From Nocardia goodfellowii (GTDB lineage: Bacteria; Actinomycetota; Actinomycetes; Mycobacteriales; Mycobacteriaceae), in the NCBI RefSeq assembly GCF_017875645.1, contig NZ_JAGGMR010000001.1:3534001-3598000 (forward strand): 64,000 bases of DNA, given 5' to 3'. The notes below the pieces were generated by a model. The model was not told the origin of the DNA, ran no database searches, and saw only the letters and a program-made list of their open reading frames with translations. The position numbers and the translations under genes were made by a program. Shown piece after piece: positions 48,864-56,148 of this stretch (positions are counted from its first letter, which is position 1; each line of letters opens with the position of its first letter).

Positions 48864-49112
48864 ATGAACGAGGCTTTGACCGGGCTGGACCGGCAGCAGG
48901 TGCTCGCCGATATCGCCGCCGCACTCGACCTGCGACCAGAGGAATTGACCGACGACACCAACCTGCTCGACGCGGGTCTGGATTCGGTGCGCCTGATGTC
49001 GCTGGTGGAGAAGTGGCGCGCCGCGGGCGCGGCGCACACCGACTTCGTGACGCTGGCCGCGGAGCCCGTGCTCGGCGTGTGGCTGGATGTGGTCACCCCC
49101 GAGGCCGCGTGA
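48864..49112 (+). CDS. free-standing aryl carrier protein (ArCP)
   Basis: An 82-residue acyl/aryl carrier protein. The phosphopantetheine attachment site is Ser41 in DAGLDSVRLM, typical of the ArCP domain of EntB and DhbB. It would receive DHB from the EntE-like ligase and present it to domain C1 of the NRPS. ATG 48864 has GAGGAG 4 bases upstream. Its stop overlaps the ATG of the monooxygenase gene by one base (TGATG), so the two are translationally coupled. Together with the isochorismatase at 43937 it replaces the two-domain EntB. Confidence 0.92.
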   Translation: MNEALTGLDRQQVLADIAAALDLRPEELTDDTNLLDAGLDSVRLMSLVEKWRAAGAAHTDFVTLAAEPVLGVWLDVVTPEAA

Positions 49113-50401
49113 TGCTGGAGTCCGACGACATAGTCGATATCGCCGGGATCGGATTCGGCCCGTCGAATCTGGCGCTTGCCATCGCGCTCGAGGAATTCAA
49201 CGAGAACCGCAGCGCGGGAACGGAGTTGACCGCGCGCTTCGTCGAACGCAAAGAACAGTTCGGCTGGCATCCCGGCATGCTGCTACCTGGCGCGACGATG
49301 CAGATCTCCTTCCTCAAGGACCTGGTGACGCAGCGGAATGTGCACAGCCGCTACACCTTTCTGAGCTACCTGGCCGAACGTGGCCGGCTCAACGACTTCA
49401 TCAACTACCAGACGTTCTTCCCGACCCGGGTGGAGTTCCACGACTACCTGGAGTGGGCGGCGAGCACGGTCGGCGCCGATGTCAGCTACGGCACCGCCGC
49501 GGAGGCGATCACCCAGACCGGCGACTGCTTCGAGATCCAGCTGAGCGGCCGCGACGCCGGGGTGTTGCGGGCACGCAATATCGTTGTGGCGGGTGGGCTC
49601 TCGGCGAAGTTGCCGGACAACGTCACCGCCGGTACGCGGGTGTTCCACAACCATCAGTTGCTGCCCGGACTGGCCGCGCTGCCGGAACGCACGCACCAGC
49701 GTTTCGTGGTACTCGGCGCGGGGCAGAGCGCCGCCGAAGTGGTGCAGTACCTGCACACCACCTATCCGGGCGCCGCCGTGCACGCGGTATTCGCGAAGTA
49801 CGGGTTCAGTCCCTCCGACGACAGCCCGTACGCCAACCGGATCTTCGACCCGGCGGCGGTCGACGACTTCCATTCCGCCACACCGGAATTCCGCCGCCGC
49901 CTGATGAATTACCATCGCGGCACCAATTACTCGGCGGTGGACCTGCCGTTGATCGAGGAGCTCTACGCCCGCGAATACGCCGAACGGGTCAGCGGTGTGC
50001 GGCGACTGTTCATGCACGGCGCCTCCCGTGCGGTCGATGTCACCGACACCGGTGACGGCGTCACGGTCACCGTCGAACACGAGCCGACCGGACTGACCGA
50101 GGAATTGCGGTGTGACGCGGTCATCTGCGCGACCGGTTTCCGTCCGATGGATCTGCGTGCGGTGCTGGGCGAGCTGGCCGCCGCCGTGGTCACCGACGCC
50201 GAGGGACCTCGGGTAGCCCGCGACTACCGGCTGGTCACCACGACACCGCTGCCCGGCGGTATCTACCTGCAGGGCGGGACCGAGCACACGCACGGCATCT
50301 CCTCGTCGCTGCTGTCGAATGTCGCGGTGCGGTCCGGGGAAATCGTGCGCTCGGTCGCACGCGATCCCGCGGTGCGGCCGGTGGTGGCGAACCACGGGTG
50401 A
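49112..50401 (+). CDS. L-ornithine N5-monooxygenase (SidA/PvdA family)
   Basis: A 429-residue flavoprotein that hydroxylates the side-chain amine of ornithine using NADPH and O2, giving N5-hydroxyornithine for A3 of the NRPS. FAD motif GIGFGPSN (about 12-19), substrate segment MQISFLKDLVTQRNVHSRYTFL, NADPH motif VLGAGQSAAEV (about 200) and the family motif ICATGFRP (about 340) are present. The MQISFLKDL and FPTRVEFHDYL segments are those of ornithine rather than lysine hydroxylases. No formyl- or acetyltransferase for the product is seen in the locus, consistent with cyclised hydroxyornithine in the siderophore. Confidence 0.93.
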   Translation: MLESDDIVDIAGIGFGPSNLALAIALEEFNENRSAGTELTARFVERKEQFGWHPGMLLPGATMQISFLKDLVTQRNVHSRYTFLSYLAERGRLNDFINYQTFFPTRVEFHDYLEWAASTVGADVSYGTAAEAITQTGDCFEIQLSGRDAGVLRARNIVVAGGLSAKLPDNVTAGTRVFHNHQLLPGLAALPERTHQRFVVLGAGQSAAEVVQYLHTTYPGAAVHAVFAKYGFSPSDDSPYANRIFDPAAVDDFHSATPEFRRRLMNYHRGTNYSAVDLPLIEELYAREYAERVSGVRRLFMHGASRAVDVTDTGDGVTVTVEHEPTGLTEELRCDAVICATGFRPMDLRAVLGELAAAVVTDAEGPRVARDYRLVTTTPLPGGIYLQGGTEHTHGISSSLLSNVAVRSGEIVRSVARDPAVRPVVANHG

Positions 50402-50420
50402 ACTGACGCACCATGGCTGA

Positions 50421-51029
50421 GTGCGGGTTTGGTACGCGTCCTACGGGTCGAACATGCATCGGCACCGTCTGCGCTGTTATCTGCGTGGCGGGCGCCCCGA
50501 CGGCGGCGCGCTCACCCTGCCCGGCTGCCGTGACCCCGCCGATCCGGCCCGCTCGGTCCCGTTGCTGCTGCCCGGCGTGCTGTATTTCGCCACCGAGTCG
50601 CTCACTTGGACCGGCGGGCGAGCCTTCTACGACCCGCTGGTGCCTGGGGAGACCGCGGTCGCCGCGCATCTGCTCACCGGTGCGCAATTCAGCGATATCT
50701 GCGCGCAGGAGATGTATCGGCCGCCCGGTGCCGATCTCGATCTGACCGAGGTGCTCGACACCGGCCGGATGACACTCGGCCCCGGCCGGTACGAGACGCT
50801 CGTGTGCGCGGGTGCCTACGCCGGTCATCCGGTGCTGACCTGCACCGCGCCCTGGCGCTATCGCGACCTCCCGGGCAACCCGCCCGCACCCGCCTATCTT
50901 CGGCACCTCGCCGCCGGCCTGCGCAGTACGCACGGCTGGACGACCGAGTCCATCGCCGGTTATCTCAGCTCGCGCGCGGGCGCGGATCTGCGCTGGACCC
51001 CGGAATCGGTCGCGGCGTTGCTGACCTGA
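50421..51029 (+). CDS. gamma-glutamylcyclotransferase (GGCT/AIG2)-like protein
   Basis: A 202-residue cytosolic protein beginning with WYASYGSNM, the substrate-loop signature of the GGCT fold (YGSN). The rest (GVLYFATESLTWTGGRAFYDP, YETLVCAGAYAGHPVLT) follows the small beta-barrel plan, then a helical C-terminus. GGCT enzymes release 5-oxoproline by intramolecular cyclisation, but many relatives have unknown substrates. It is 19 bases downstream of the ornithine hydroxylase gene on the same strand and so probably in the iron-regulated unit. A role in siderophore metabolism is only suggested by position. The start is a GTG without strong Shine-Dalgarno. Confidence 0.75.
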   Translation: MRVWYASYGSNMHRHRLRCYLRGGRPDGGALTLPGCRDPADPARSVPLLLPGVLYFATESLTWTGGRAFYDPLVPGETAVAAHLLTGAQFSDICAQEMYRPPGADLDLTEVLDTGRMTLGPGRYETLVCAGAYAGHPVLTCTAPWRYRDLPGNPPAPAYLRHLAAGLRSTHGWTTESIAGYLSSRAGADLRWTPESVAALLT

Positions 51030-51154
51030 GATCGTGCCCATCCTCCGACCCCGCGGCGACGAATCACAGTCGAATCCGTCGACGTCCTTCTTCGACGGCG
51101 GCGACGGTTCGTACGGATCGGGTAAACCGCACTGTAAAACTATGGAGGTCCACG

Positions 51155-51259
51155 ATGATTCCCCAACTCATCGGCAGCATCCTCGGCGCAGTCCATGGCT
51201 TCGTTGGCAGCACCGTCGGCACCGTCAATGGTTTTCTCCAGGCACTGTTGATGCCGTAG
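51155..51259 (+). CDS. 34-residue hydrophobic peptide
   Basis: A short reading frame with a strong TGGAGGTC ribosome site 6 bases before ATG 51155. It encodes a mostly hydrophobic, Gly-rich segment (IGSILGAVHGFVGSTVG then TVNGFLQALL) with several GxxxG spacings, long enough for one membrane span. It has no charged residue. It may be a small membrane protein or part of a type I toxin-like system; I find no homologue by eye. It lies between the GGCT-like gene and the iron box of the methyltransferase. Confidence 0.55.
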   Translation: MIPQLIGSILGAVHGFVGSTVGTVNGFLQALLMP

Positions 51260-51368
51260 TTCGCGGCCCGGAACGGGGTTCAGGCGCCGTTCCGGGCACA
51301 GCCGATTCCACGTTGCCCCCATCGCATTCGTGTCGGCGCATAGGCATTGTCCCGCCCACGTGCGCGAG

Positions 51369-51387
51369 TTAGGTTTGCCTAATTATG
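51369..51387 (+). promoter_or_regulatory. IdeR/DtxR iron box before the methyltransferase gene
   Basis: TTAGGTTTGCCTAATTATG contains the perfect inverted repeat TTAGG-TTTG-CCTAA, 40 bases before the methyltransferase ATG. Confidence 0.78.
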
Positions 51388-51426
51388 CCGATATGCCGGA
51401 TCTCGGTCGGCGGAAAGGGCGAACAC

Positions 51427-52239
51427 ATGAGCTCCGAGGTAGAACTGGATGGCGTCCCGCTGACGATGCTGTGGACGCTGCACAATCGCGCGTCGGAATC
51501 CAAACGCGCGGGCGGGGTGCTACACGACCCCGATTGCGAGCGAATCTATGACGCGCTGGCCTTCGACTACAAAGGCACATTCGGACCTCCGGACGGCACA
51601 CATGCCGTGCGGTCCAAGAAATTCGACGAGGTCCTCGAACCCTGGCTCGCCGCGCATCCCGGCGGGACCGTCGTGGAACTCGCCGCCGGTCTGGAAACGC
51701 AATTCCAGCGTTGCGACGACGGTTCGGTGCGCTGGCTCTGTGTCGACGTGCCCGAGTCCATCGCCGTGCGCGAACGATTCCTGCCCGCCACCGAGCGCTG
51801 CCGCTATCTGCCGATCAGCGCCCTCGATCCCGCCTGGATGGACCAGGTCGATCCGGCGCGCGGCGTATTCGTCACCGCCCAAGGGCTTTTCATGTATTTC
51901 CAGCCCGAGCAGGTGCGCGAACTCTGCGTGGCGATCCTGGACCGTTTTCCCGGGGTGGAGCTGATGTTCGACACCATCCCGCCGTGGTTCTCCCGGAAAA
52001 CCGTGCGCGGCTTCTGGAAGACGCCGCATTACCAGGCGCCGCCGATGCCCTGGGGCATCGAAGGCAGCAAGGTGCCGGTTCTGGTGCGCGGATGGAGTCC
52101 CCGCGTCACCGAGGTGCGGATGTCGGGGTTCGCGCCCTCGCACGGCATCCTCGCGACCACCGCGCCGCTGTTCGCGGCGCTGCCGATCATGCGCGACATC
52201 CCGCCCGCCATCGCGCATGTCCGCACCGCCGCGGCGTAG
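51427..52239 (+). CDS. SAM-dependent methyltransferase, leucine carboxyl methyltransferase family
   Basis: A 270-residue class I methyltransferase of the PF04072 type (PPM1/LCMT, common in actinobacteria). The SAM-binding strand reads TVVELAAGLETQF, followed by the acidic residue in WLCVDVPES, and later TAQGLFMYFQPEQV, the usual LCMT motif. It has its own iron box, so it belongs to the iron regulon. A tailoring role, O-methylation of the siderophore or a precursor, is a reasonable hypothesis; the characterised heterobactins I recall carry sulfonate, not methyl, changes. ATG 51427 has GGAAAGG about 9 bases upstream. Confidence 0.85.
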   Translation: MSSEVELDGVPLTMLWTLHNRASESKRAGGVLHDPDCERIYDALAFDYKGTFGPPDGTHAVRSKKFDEVLEPWLAAHPGGTVVELAAGLETQFQRCDDGSVRWLCVDVPESIAVRERFLPATERCRYLPISALDPAWMDQVDPARGVFVTAQGLFMYFQPEQVRELCVAILDRFPGVELMFDTIPPWFSRKTVRGFWKTPHYQAPPMPWGIEGSKVPVLVRGWSPRVTEVRMSGFAPSHGILATTAPLFAALPIMRDIPPAIAHVRTAAA

Positions 52240-52241
52240 CG

Positions 52242-52646
52242 CTAGTTGCCCGACGGGTTGTCGATCACATACCGCCACTGCCCGTCGAAGCCGCGCCGCA
52301 CCACATCGGTGGCGGTGCCGGACATGTCGACGGGCCGGCCGTCGGCGGCGGTGCCCCGCATCGTCCAATCGACCAGCAGCAGGGCGATATTGACGACGGT
52401 GTAGCACTGCCGGATATGCGCGGTCATCGGCACGCCGAAGCTCACCAGATGGGCGAGCGCGGCCGAACGGCCCGCCTCGCTGACCGCGTGTCCGGGCGTC
52501 GGTACCACCACCGCGTCCGGTTCGTACAGGAGATCCAGGGCGGCGAGGTCGCCCGCGTTGAACAGCTCCACCCACTGGGCGATGAGCTGCGTGATCGCAT
52601 CGGGGACAGGGGTGGACGAACCGGGCAGGTCGTGATCGAGCGTCAT
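52242..52646 (-). CDS. NTF2-like/SnoaL-type small protein
   Basis: A 134-residue protein of the cystatin-like NTF2 fold. An N-terminal helix (ITQLIAQWVELFNAGDLAALDLLYEPDAVVV) is followed by alternating strands ending in WRYVIDNPSGN. Such proteins act as isomerases, hydrolases or ligand-binding domains; the sequence (SnoaL/DUF4440 type) does not allow a choice. It converges with the iron-regulated methyltransferase gene with 2 bases between the stops. No iron box is seen for it. Confidence 0.8.
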   Translation of the reverse strand: MTLDHDLPGSSTPVPDAITQLIAQWVELFNAGDLAALDLLYEPDAVVVPTPGHAVSEAGRSAALAHLVSFGVPMTAHIRQCYTVVNIALLLVDWTMRGTAADGRPVDMSGTATDVVRRGFDGQWRYVIDNPSGN

Positions 52647-52706
52647 GATTCAGGAATCGTAATTCGTTGCCGGACAGGTTGATCGCCGGATGGCCGCGGA
52701 ACCGCG

Positions 52707-52735
52707 CCGGGGGCGGCGAAACGCACCGCCCCCGG
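52707..52735. terminator. hairpin terminator of lexA
   Basis: A perfect 10-bp stem CCGGGGGCGG with its complement and a 9-base loop, directly after the lexA stop (minus strand). Confidence 0.75.
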
Positions 52736-52741
52736 ACGCGC

Positions 52742-53464
52742 TCATACCTTGCGAATGACGGTGACGACCTTGCCGAGAATCCGGGCGTCGTTACCGGGAA
52801 TCGGTTCGAACAGCGGATTGTGCGGCAGCAGCCAGACATCACTTCCGGTGCGCTTGAACGTCTTCACCGTGGCTTCGCCGTCGATCATGGCGGCCACGAT
52901 CTCCCCATTGTCGGCGACGTTCTGCTGGCGCACGACCACCCAGTCGCCGTCGCAGATCGCCGCGTCGATCATCGACTGGCCGACGACCTTCAGCAGGAAC
53001 AGTGAACCGTCACCGACCAATTCGCGCGGCAGCGGGAAGACATCCTCCACCGCCTGCTCGGCCAGGATGGGGCCACCGGCGGCGATCCGGCCCAGGACCG
53101 GAACGAAAGTCGGGGTGGGGCGGGCGGCATCGCCGTTGTCGGCATCGTGGTCGGCGCCGTGCAGGCTCGTCACCGAACGCACCGTGTCGTCGAGGCCGCG
53201 AACGTCCACCGCGCGTGGACGATTCGGGTCGCGTCGTAAATAGCCCTTACGCTCGAGCGCCCGTAACTGATGGGCAACCGAGGAGGTGGAGGTCAGCCCG
53301 ACCGCGTCGCCGATCTCCCGGATGCTCGGCGGGTAGCCACGCTCGGCCACCGAGGTGCGAATGACCTCTAGGACCTTGCGCTGACGCACGGTGAGATCTG
53401 CCCCGGTCAGGGGCTGGTCGGTGCCGACTCCGCTCTCGTCGCCCGTGTCGTCTGTGTGGCTCAC
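52742..53464 (-). CDS. lexA: SOS repressor LexA
   Basis: The repressor of the DNA-damage response. The N-terminal winged helix ([33 protein letters not shown]) binds the SOS box. The self-cleavage Ala-Gly bond is in RIAAGGPI, the nucleophilic Ser in VGQSMIDA and the Lys in [14 protein letters not shown] 53464 is preferred (GGGAAGGCAGG about 6 bases upstream) and gives 240 residues; an upstream GTG (53518) would add 18. A 15-residue Asp/Ala-rich insertion separates DNA-binding and protease domains. Three SOS boxes lie upstream, so lexA is autoregulated. It diverges from the Rv2719c-like gene as in M. tuberculosis. Confidence 0.97.
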   Translation of the reverse strand: MSHTDDTGDESGVGTDQPLTGADLTVRQRKVLEVIRTSVAERGYPPSIREIGDAVGLTSTSSVAHQLRALERKGYLRRDPNRPRAVDVRGLDDTVRSVTSLHGADHDADNGDAARPTPTFVPVLGRIAAGGPILAEQAVEDVFPLPRELVGDGSLFLLKVVGQSMIDAAICDGDWVVVRQQNVADNGEIVAAMIDGEATVKTFKRTGSDVWLLPHNPLFEPIPGNDARILGKVVTVIRKV

Positions 53465-53527
53465 CGGAACCTGCCTTCCCTGCGTAGATGATGTGCCTTT
53501 CGAATTTAGTCCGGTCACGCCGATGTT

Positions 53528-53543
53528 TCAAACACCTGTTCGA
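53528..53543. promoter_or_regulatory. LexA (SOS) box proximal to lexA
   Basis: TCAAACACCTGTTCGA differs from the actinobacterial consensus TCGAAC-N4-GTTCGA by one base. It is 64 bases upstream of the lexA start. Confidence 0.85.
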
Positions 53544-53590
53544 CCTAAGTCGTGTTTTCTGCTGACTTTGTCGGTGCCGCGTGGTAGAAA

Positions 53591-53621
53591 TCGAACACAA
53601 GTTCTTCGAACACATGATCGA
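53591..53621. promoter_or_regulatory. pair of overlapping LexA (SOS) boxes
   Basis: TCGAACACAAGTTCTT (53591-53606) and TCGAACACATGATCGA (53606-53621) share one base. The second has one mismatch from consensus, the first two. They lie 43-73 bases upstream of the Rv2719c-like gene. Confidence 0.8.
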
Positions 53622-53663
53622 GTAGCGCGTCTCTCCTCAGCACCTACCACGGAGGTTCGTCCG

Positions 53664-54119
53664 ATGAGCACAGCGATCCGCGAGACCACATCCCCCTCCT
53701 TCGACGACATCGCCCTCGTGCCGGTCGGCCTCGATGTGGCCCCCGGTGCCGCCGCCGTATCGCTGGTGCGCCGCCCGCACCGAACCGGCCTGCGCACAAC
53801 CGATTCGGCGCCGCGTCCGCTCGCGGATCGCCGTCCGCGCGACAGTCGCCCGTCGGGCGCGGCGCAGCTGTACCGCGGCGGTCCGGTGCGCACCGCCGGC
53901 ATGCGCCCGCCGCACGGCGCGCATCCGATGGACACGCGAGTGGCGGAGGCTCAGGTCGGCTTCGCCGTGCTCGCCGTGGCGGCGCTGCTCAGTGCGCTGG
54001 TCGTCACCGCCCTGATCCTGCTCGCGCAGTGGCGCGCCGGCACTTTCGGCGTGCAGCCGGCGACCACGCCGGTGGTGGTAGAACAGCTTCCCGCGCCGGA
54101 GCCCGCCCCATTCCGATAG
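53664..54119 (+). CDS. Rv2719c/ChiZ-like SOS-linked membrane protein without LysM domain
   Basis: A 151-residue protein divergent from lexA. Residues 1-95 are disordered and Arg/Pro-rich; a single TM helix (FAVLAVAALLSALVVTALILL) spans about 100-120, and only about 30 residues follow. The M. tuberculosis counterpart Rv2719c (ChiZ), an SOS-induced protein that delays division, has the same plan plus a C-terminal LysM domain; here the LysM is missing. ATG 53664 has GGAGG 8 bases upstream and SOS boxes beyond. A role in halting septation during DNA damage is likely but inferred from position and topology. Confidence 0.8.
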   Translation: MSTAIRETTSPSFDDIALVPVGLDVAPGAAAVSLVRRPHRTGLRTTDSAPRPLADRRPRDSRPSGAAQLYRGGPVRTAGMRPPHGAHPMDTRVAEAQVGFAVLAVAALLSALVVTALILLAQWRAGTFGVQPATTPVVVEQLPAPEPAPFR

Positions 54120-54253
54120 GGGATTTCTTGCGGCCGAAGGCGGTCGCGGAGTGGTGGCCGAAATTACCGATCGAGAATTAGAACAAGTTGCTACGGTGCT
54201 GAGCGAAGTGTCTCAGGCAGTTACTGCCACGATCGATGTCGGGATTTCACGCG

Positions 54254-55540
54254 ATGACGCACCACTTTGCCGGACGTTCGATCCGCGCGACCACCGGCGA
54301 CTATCCGACAGCGCGCCGAACACGGTCCGCCCGGCTCGTCGTGCTGCTGACCTGTCTGCTCCTCGGGCTCGGCGCCATGCCCTCGGCACACGCCGAGCCC
54401 GCCTACGCCGCCTACCTCGGCATGCCCGCCGTCACTGCTGACGGAACGAACGGCGGTGGCCTGAATCCCGCACTGCCGCTGGACGAATCGGTGCTGCGCG
54501 CGGCGCTCGACCAGGCGCGCGCCGACGGTGTCGCCCCGCGGCGCTACGGCACGCTGCTCCAGCAGTACTGGCTCGTCGTGGCCAGCCGCAACGCCGGAAT
54601 CGACCTTGCCGCCTGGGATCCCACTAGCGGCGTCGCGGCCAACGAACGCACGTTCAATCAGGTGTATGTCAACTATCTGCGCCTGACCGTTCAGCATCCG
54701 GAACTGTGGTGGGCCGGGTTGGCCGGCATCGCGGGCGGATCCTTCGCCTCCGGTTTCTTCGATATGGGTGACGTAGGCGTCGTCCTGGACGTGCCCGGCA
54801 TCCAGCAACTCGGCAACGCGGTGGCCGACCTGTTGCGCGGTACCCCAGCGGAATTGGTGGCCGGGCTGCCCGCCGACCTCGCACTGCTGGCCACCGAGGG
54901 CCCTCGCCTCGACCCCGCCGACATCACCTGGTACCAGACCCGGCTGATGATCATGCAGAAACACATCTTCACCGACCTGGTCCCGATGCACGAGGCCTAC
55001 CTTGCCGAGGGCATGGCCGCTATCGAGGAGATGCTCGCCGCCGGGGTGATCGACGACAGCGCCCACACCGCCTGGCAATCCATCGCCTCGGGCACCCGGG
55101 AGGGCTACATCGACGCGCTCGTCCGGATGACCGACCGCGAACAGAACTACGTCGTCGCCGATCAGTGGGATGCCACCGCCGGCGGGCGCGGCGCCATCGG
55201 CCGTGTCCTCACCTATGTCAGCACCTTGGCCGGCAAGCCCGCCGTACCCGGCGTCCGCGCACCCGGCAACTTCCGCCCGGCCGTCGTCAGCGCCGACGTG
55301 GCAGGCCGCACCCTGAGCTTGCGCACCCCGCTGCCCGCCTTCAATTGGGCCGACCGCGAGGACCGCTGGGCCTACATCATGGGCGACCTGAACCCGCGCC
55401 ACATCGACCTCGAGTCCAACCCCGCGCTGGCCGCTTCGGTACTCGGTGAATCGTTCTGGAACAAGCTCACCCGCGGGCGCGCCGTCGCCCGCATCCCGGA
55501 GTTGATCTCCGATATGACTCGACAGTGGGCAGTGGTGTAA
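54254..55540 (+). CDS. secreted protein of unknown function
   Basis: A 428-residue exported protein. ATG 54254 gives a basic N-region, hydrophobic core (LVVLLTCLLLGLGAMPSA) and a signal-peptidase site after AHA near residue 47. The mature part is mostly helical and acidic with many Trp and Tyr (TWYQTRLMIMQKHIF; WDATAGGRGAIGRVLTYV), with no catalytic motif I recognise. ATG 54236 is an alternative start. It is inserted between the Rv2719c-like gene and nrdR, which are neighbours in M. tuberculosis. Confidence 0.75.
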   Translation: MTHHFAGRSIRATTGDYPTARRTRSARLVVLLTCLLLGLGAMPSAHAEPAYAAYLGMPAVTADGTNGGGLNPALPLDESVLRAALDQARADGVAPRRYGTLLQQYWLVVASRNAGIDLAAWDPTSGVAANERTFNQVYVNYLRLTVQHPELWWAGLAGIAGGSFASGFFDMGDVGVVLDVPGIQQLGNAVADLLRGTPAELVAGLPADLALLATEGPRLDPADITWYQTRLMIMQKHIFTDLVPMHEAYLAEGMAAIEEMLAAGVIDDSAHTAWQSIASGTREGYIDALVRMTDREQNYVVADQWDATAGGRGAIGRVLTYVSTLAGKPAVPGVRAPGNFRPAVVSADVAGRTLSLRTPLPAFNWADREDRWAYIMGDLNPRHIDLESNPALAASVLGESFWNKLTRGRAVARIPELISDMTRQWAVV

Positions 55541-55614
55541 TAGCCGCCGGACGAAATCGGTGGTAGGCGCCGAGTATCCTCGAAGAACTATGGCATCGAC
55601 GAAGGATCTCTCGG

Positions 55615-56082
55615 ATGCATTGCCCGTACTGCCGACACCCTGACTCGCGGGTGGTCGACTCGCGCGAGGCCGAGGAGGGTGCGGCCATCCGCCGTCGGCG
55701 CTCCTGCCCCAACTGCGGCCGCCGGTTCACCACCGTCGAGACCGCGATCCTATCCGTGGTCAAGCGCAGCGGGGTGACCGAGCCGTTCAGCCGCGAGAAG
55801 GTCATTCGCGGTGTGCGGCGCGCCTGTCAGGGCCGCGAAGTCGACGACGACGCGCTGAACCTGCTGGCCCAGAAGGTAGAAGACGCGGTCCGCGCCAAGG
55901 GTTCCCCCGAGGTGCCCAGCCACGAGGTCGGCCTGGCCATTCTCGGTCCGCTCCGCGACCTCGACGAGGTCGCCTATCTCCGCTTCGCCTCCGTCTACCG
56001 CTCCTTCACCTCCGCCGCCGACTTCGAACGCGAAATCATCGATATGCGCGCGGCTCGCGCCGAAGCGACCCGCGCCGAGTAG
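55615..56082 (+). CDS. nrdR: transcriptional repressor NrdR
   Basis: A 155-residue ATP/dATP-sensing repressor of ribonucleotide reductase genes. The N-terminal zinc ribbon has CPYC and CPNC pairs, and the ATP-cone domain begins at about residue 47 ([25 protein letters not shown]). It controls nrd promoters elsewhere in the genome. AAGGATC precedes the ATG by 8 bases. Its position near lexA matches Rv2718c. It ends at a bidirectional terminator with hrpA. Confidence 0.97.
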   Translation: MHCPYCRHPDSRVVDSREAEEGAAIRRRRSCPNCGRRFTTVETAILSVVKRSGVTEPFSREKVIRGVRRACQGREVDDDALNLLAQKVEDAVRAKGSPEVPSHEVGLAILGPLRDLDEVAYLRFASVYRSFTSAADFEREIIDMRAARAEATRAE

Positions 56083-56093
56083 ATCCACCCCGC

Positions 56094-56127
56094 CGAACCG
56101 CCGAGCGCTACGGCTCTCGGCGGTTCG
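56094..56127. terminator. bidirectional terminator between nrdR and hrpA
   Basis: A perfect 12-bp stem CGAACCGCCGAG with a 10-base loop between converging genes. Confidence 0.85.
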
Positions 56128-56148
56128 CGTGTGCACGGGCCGGCGCGC

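Noticed and set aside
54151..54441. A 96-codon frame before the secreted protein gene
   Set aside because: It overlaps the signal peptide region of the better-supported gene and becomes an Arg/Pro-rich shadow after about 30 codons.
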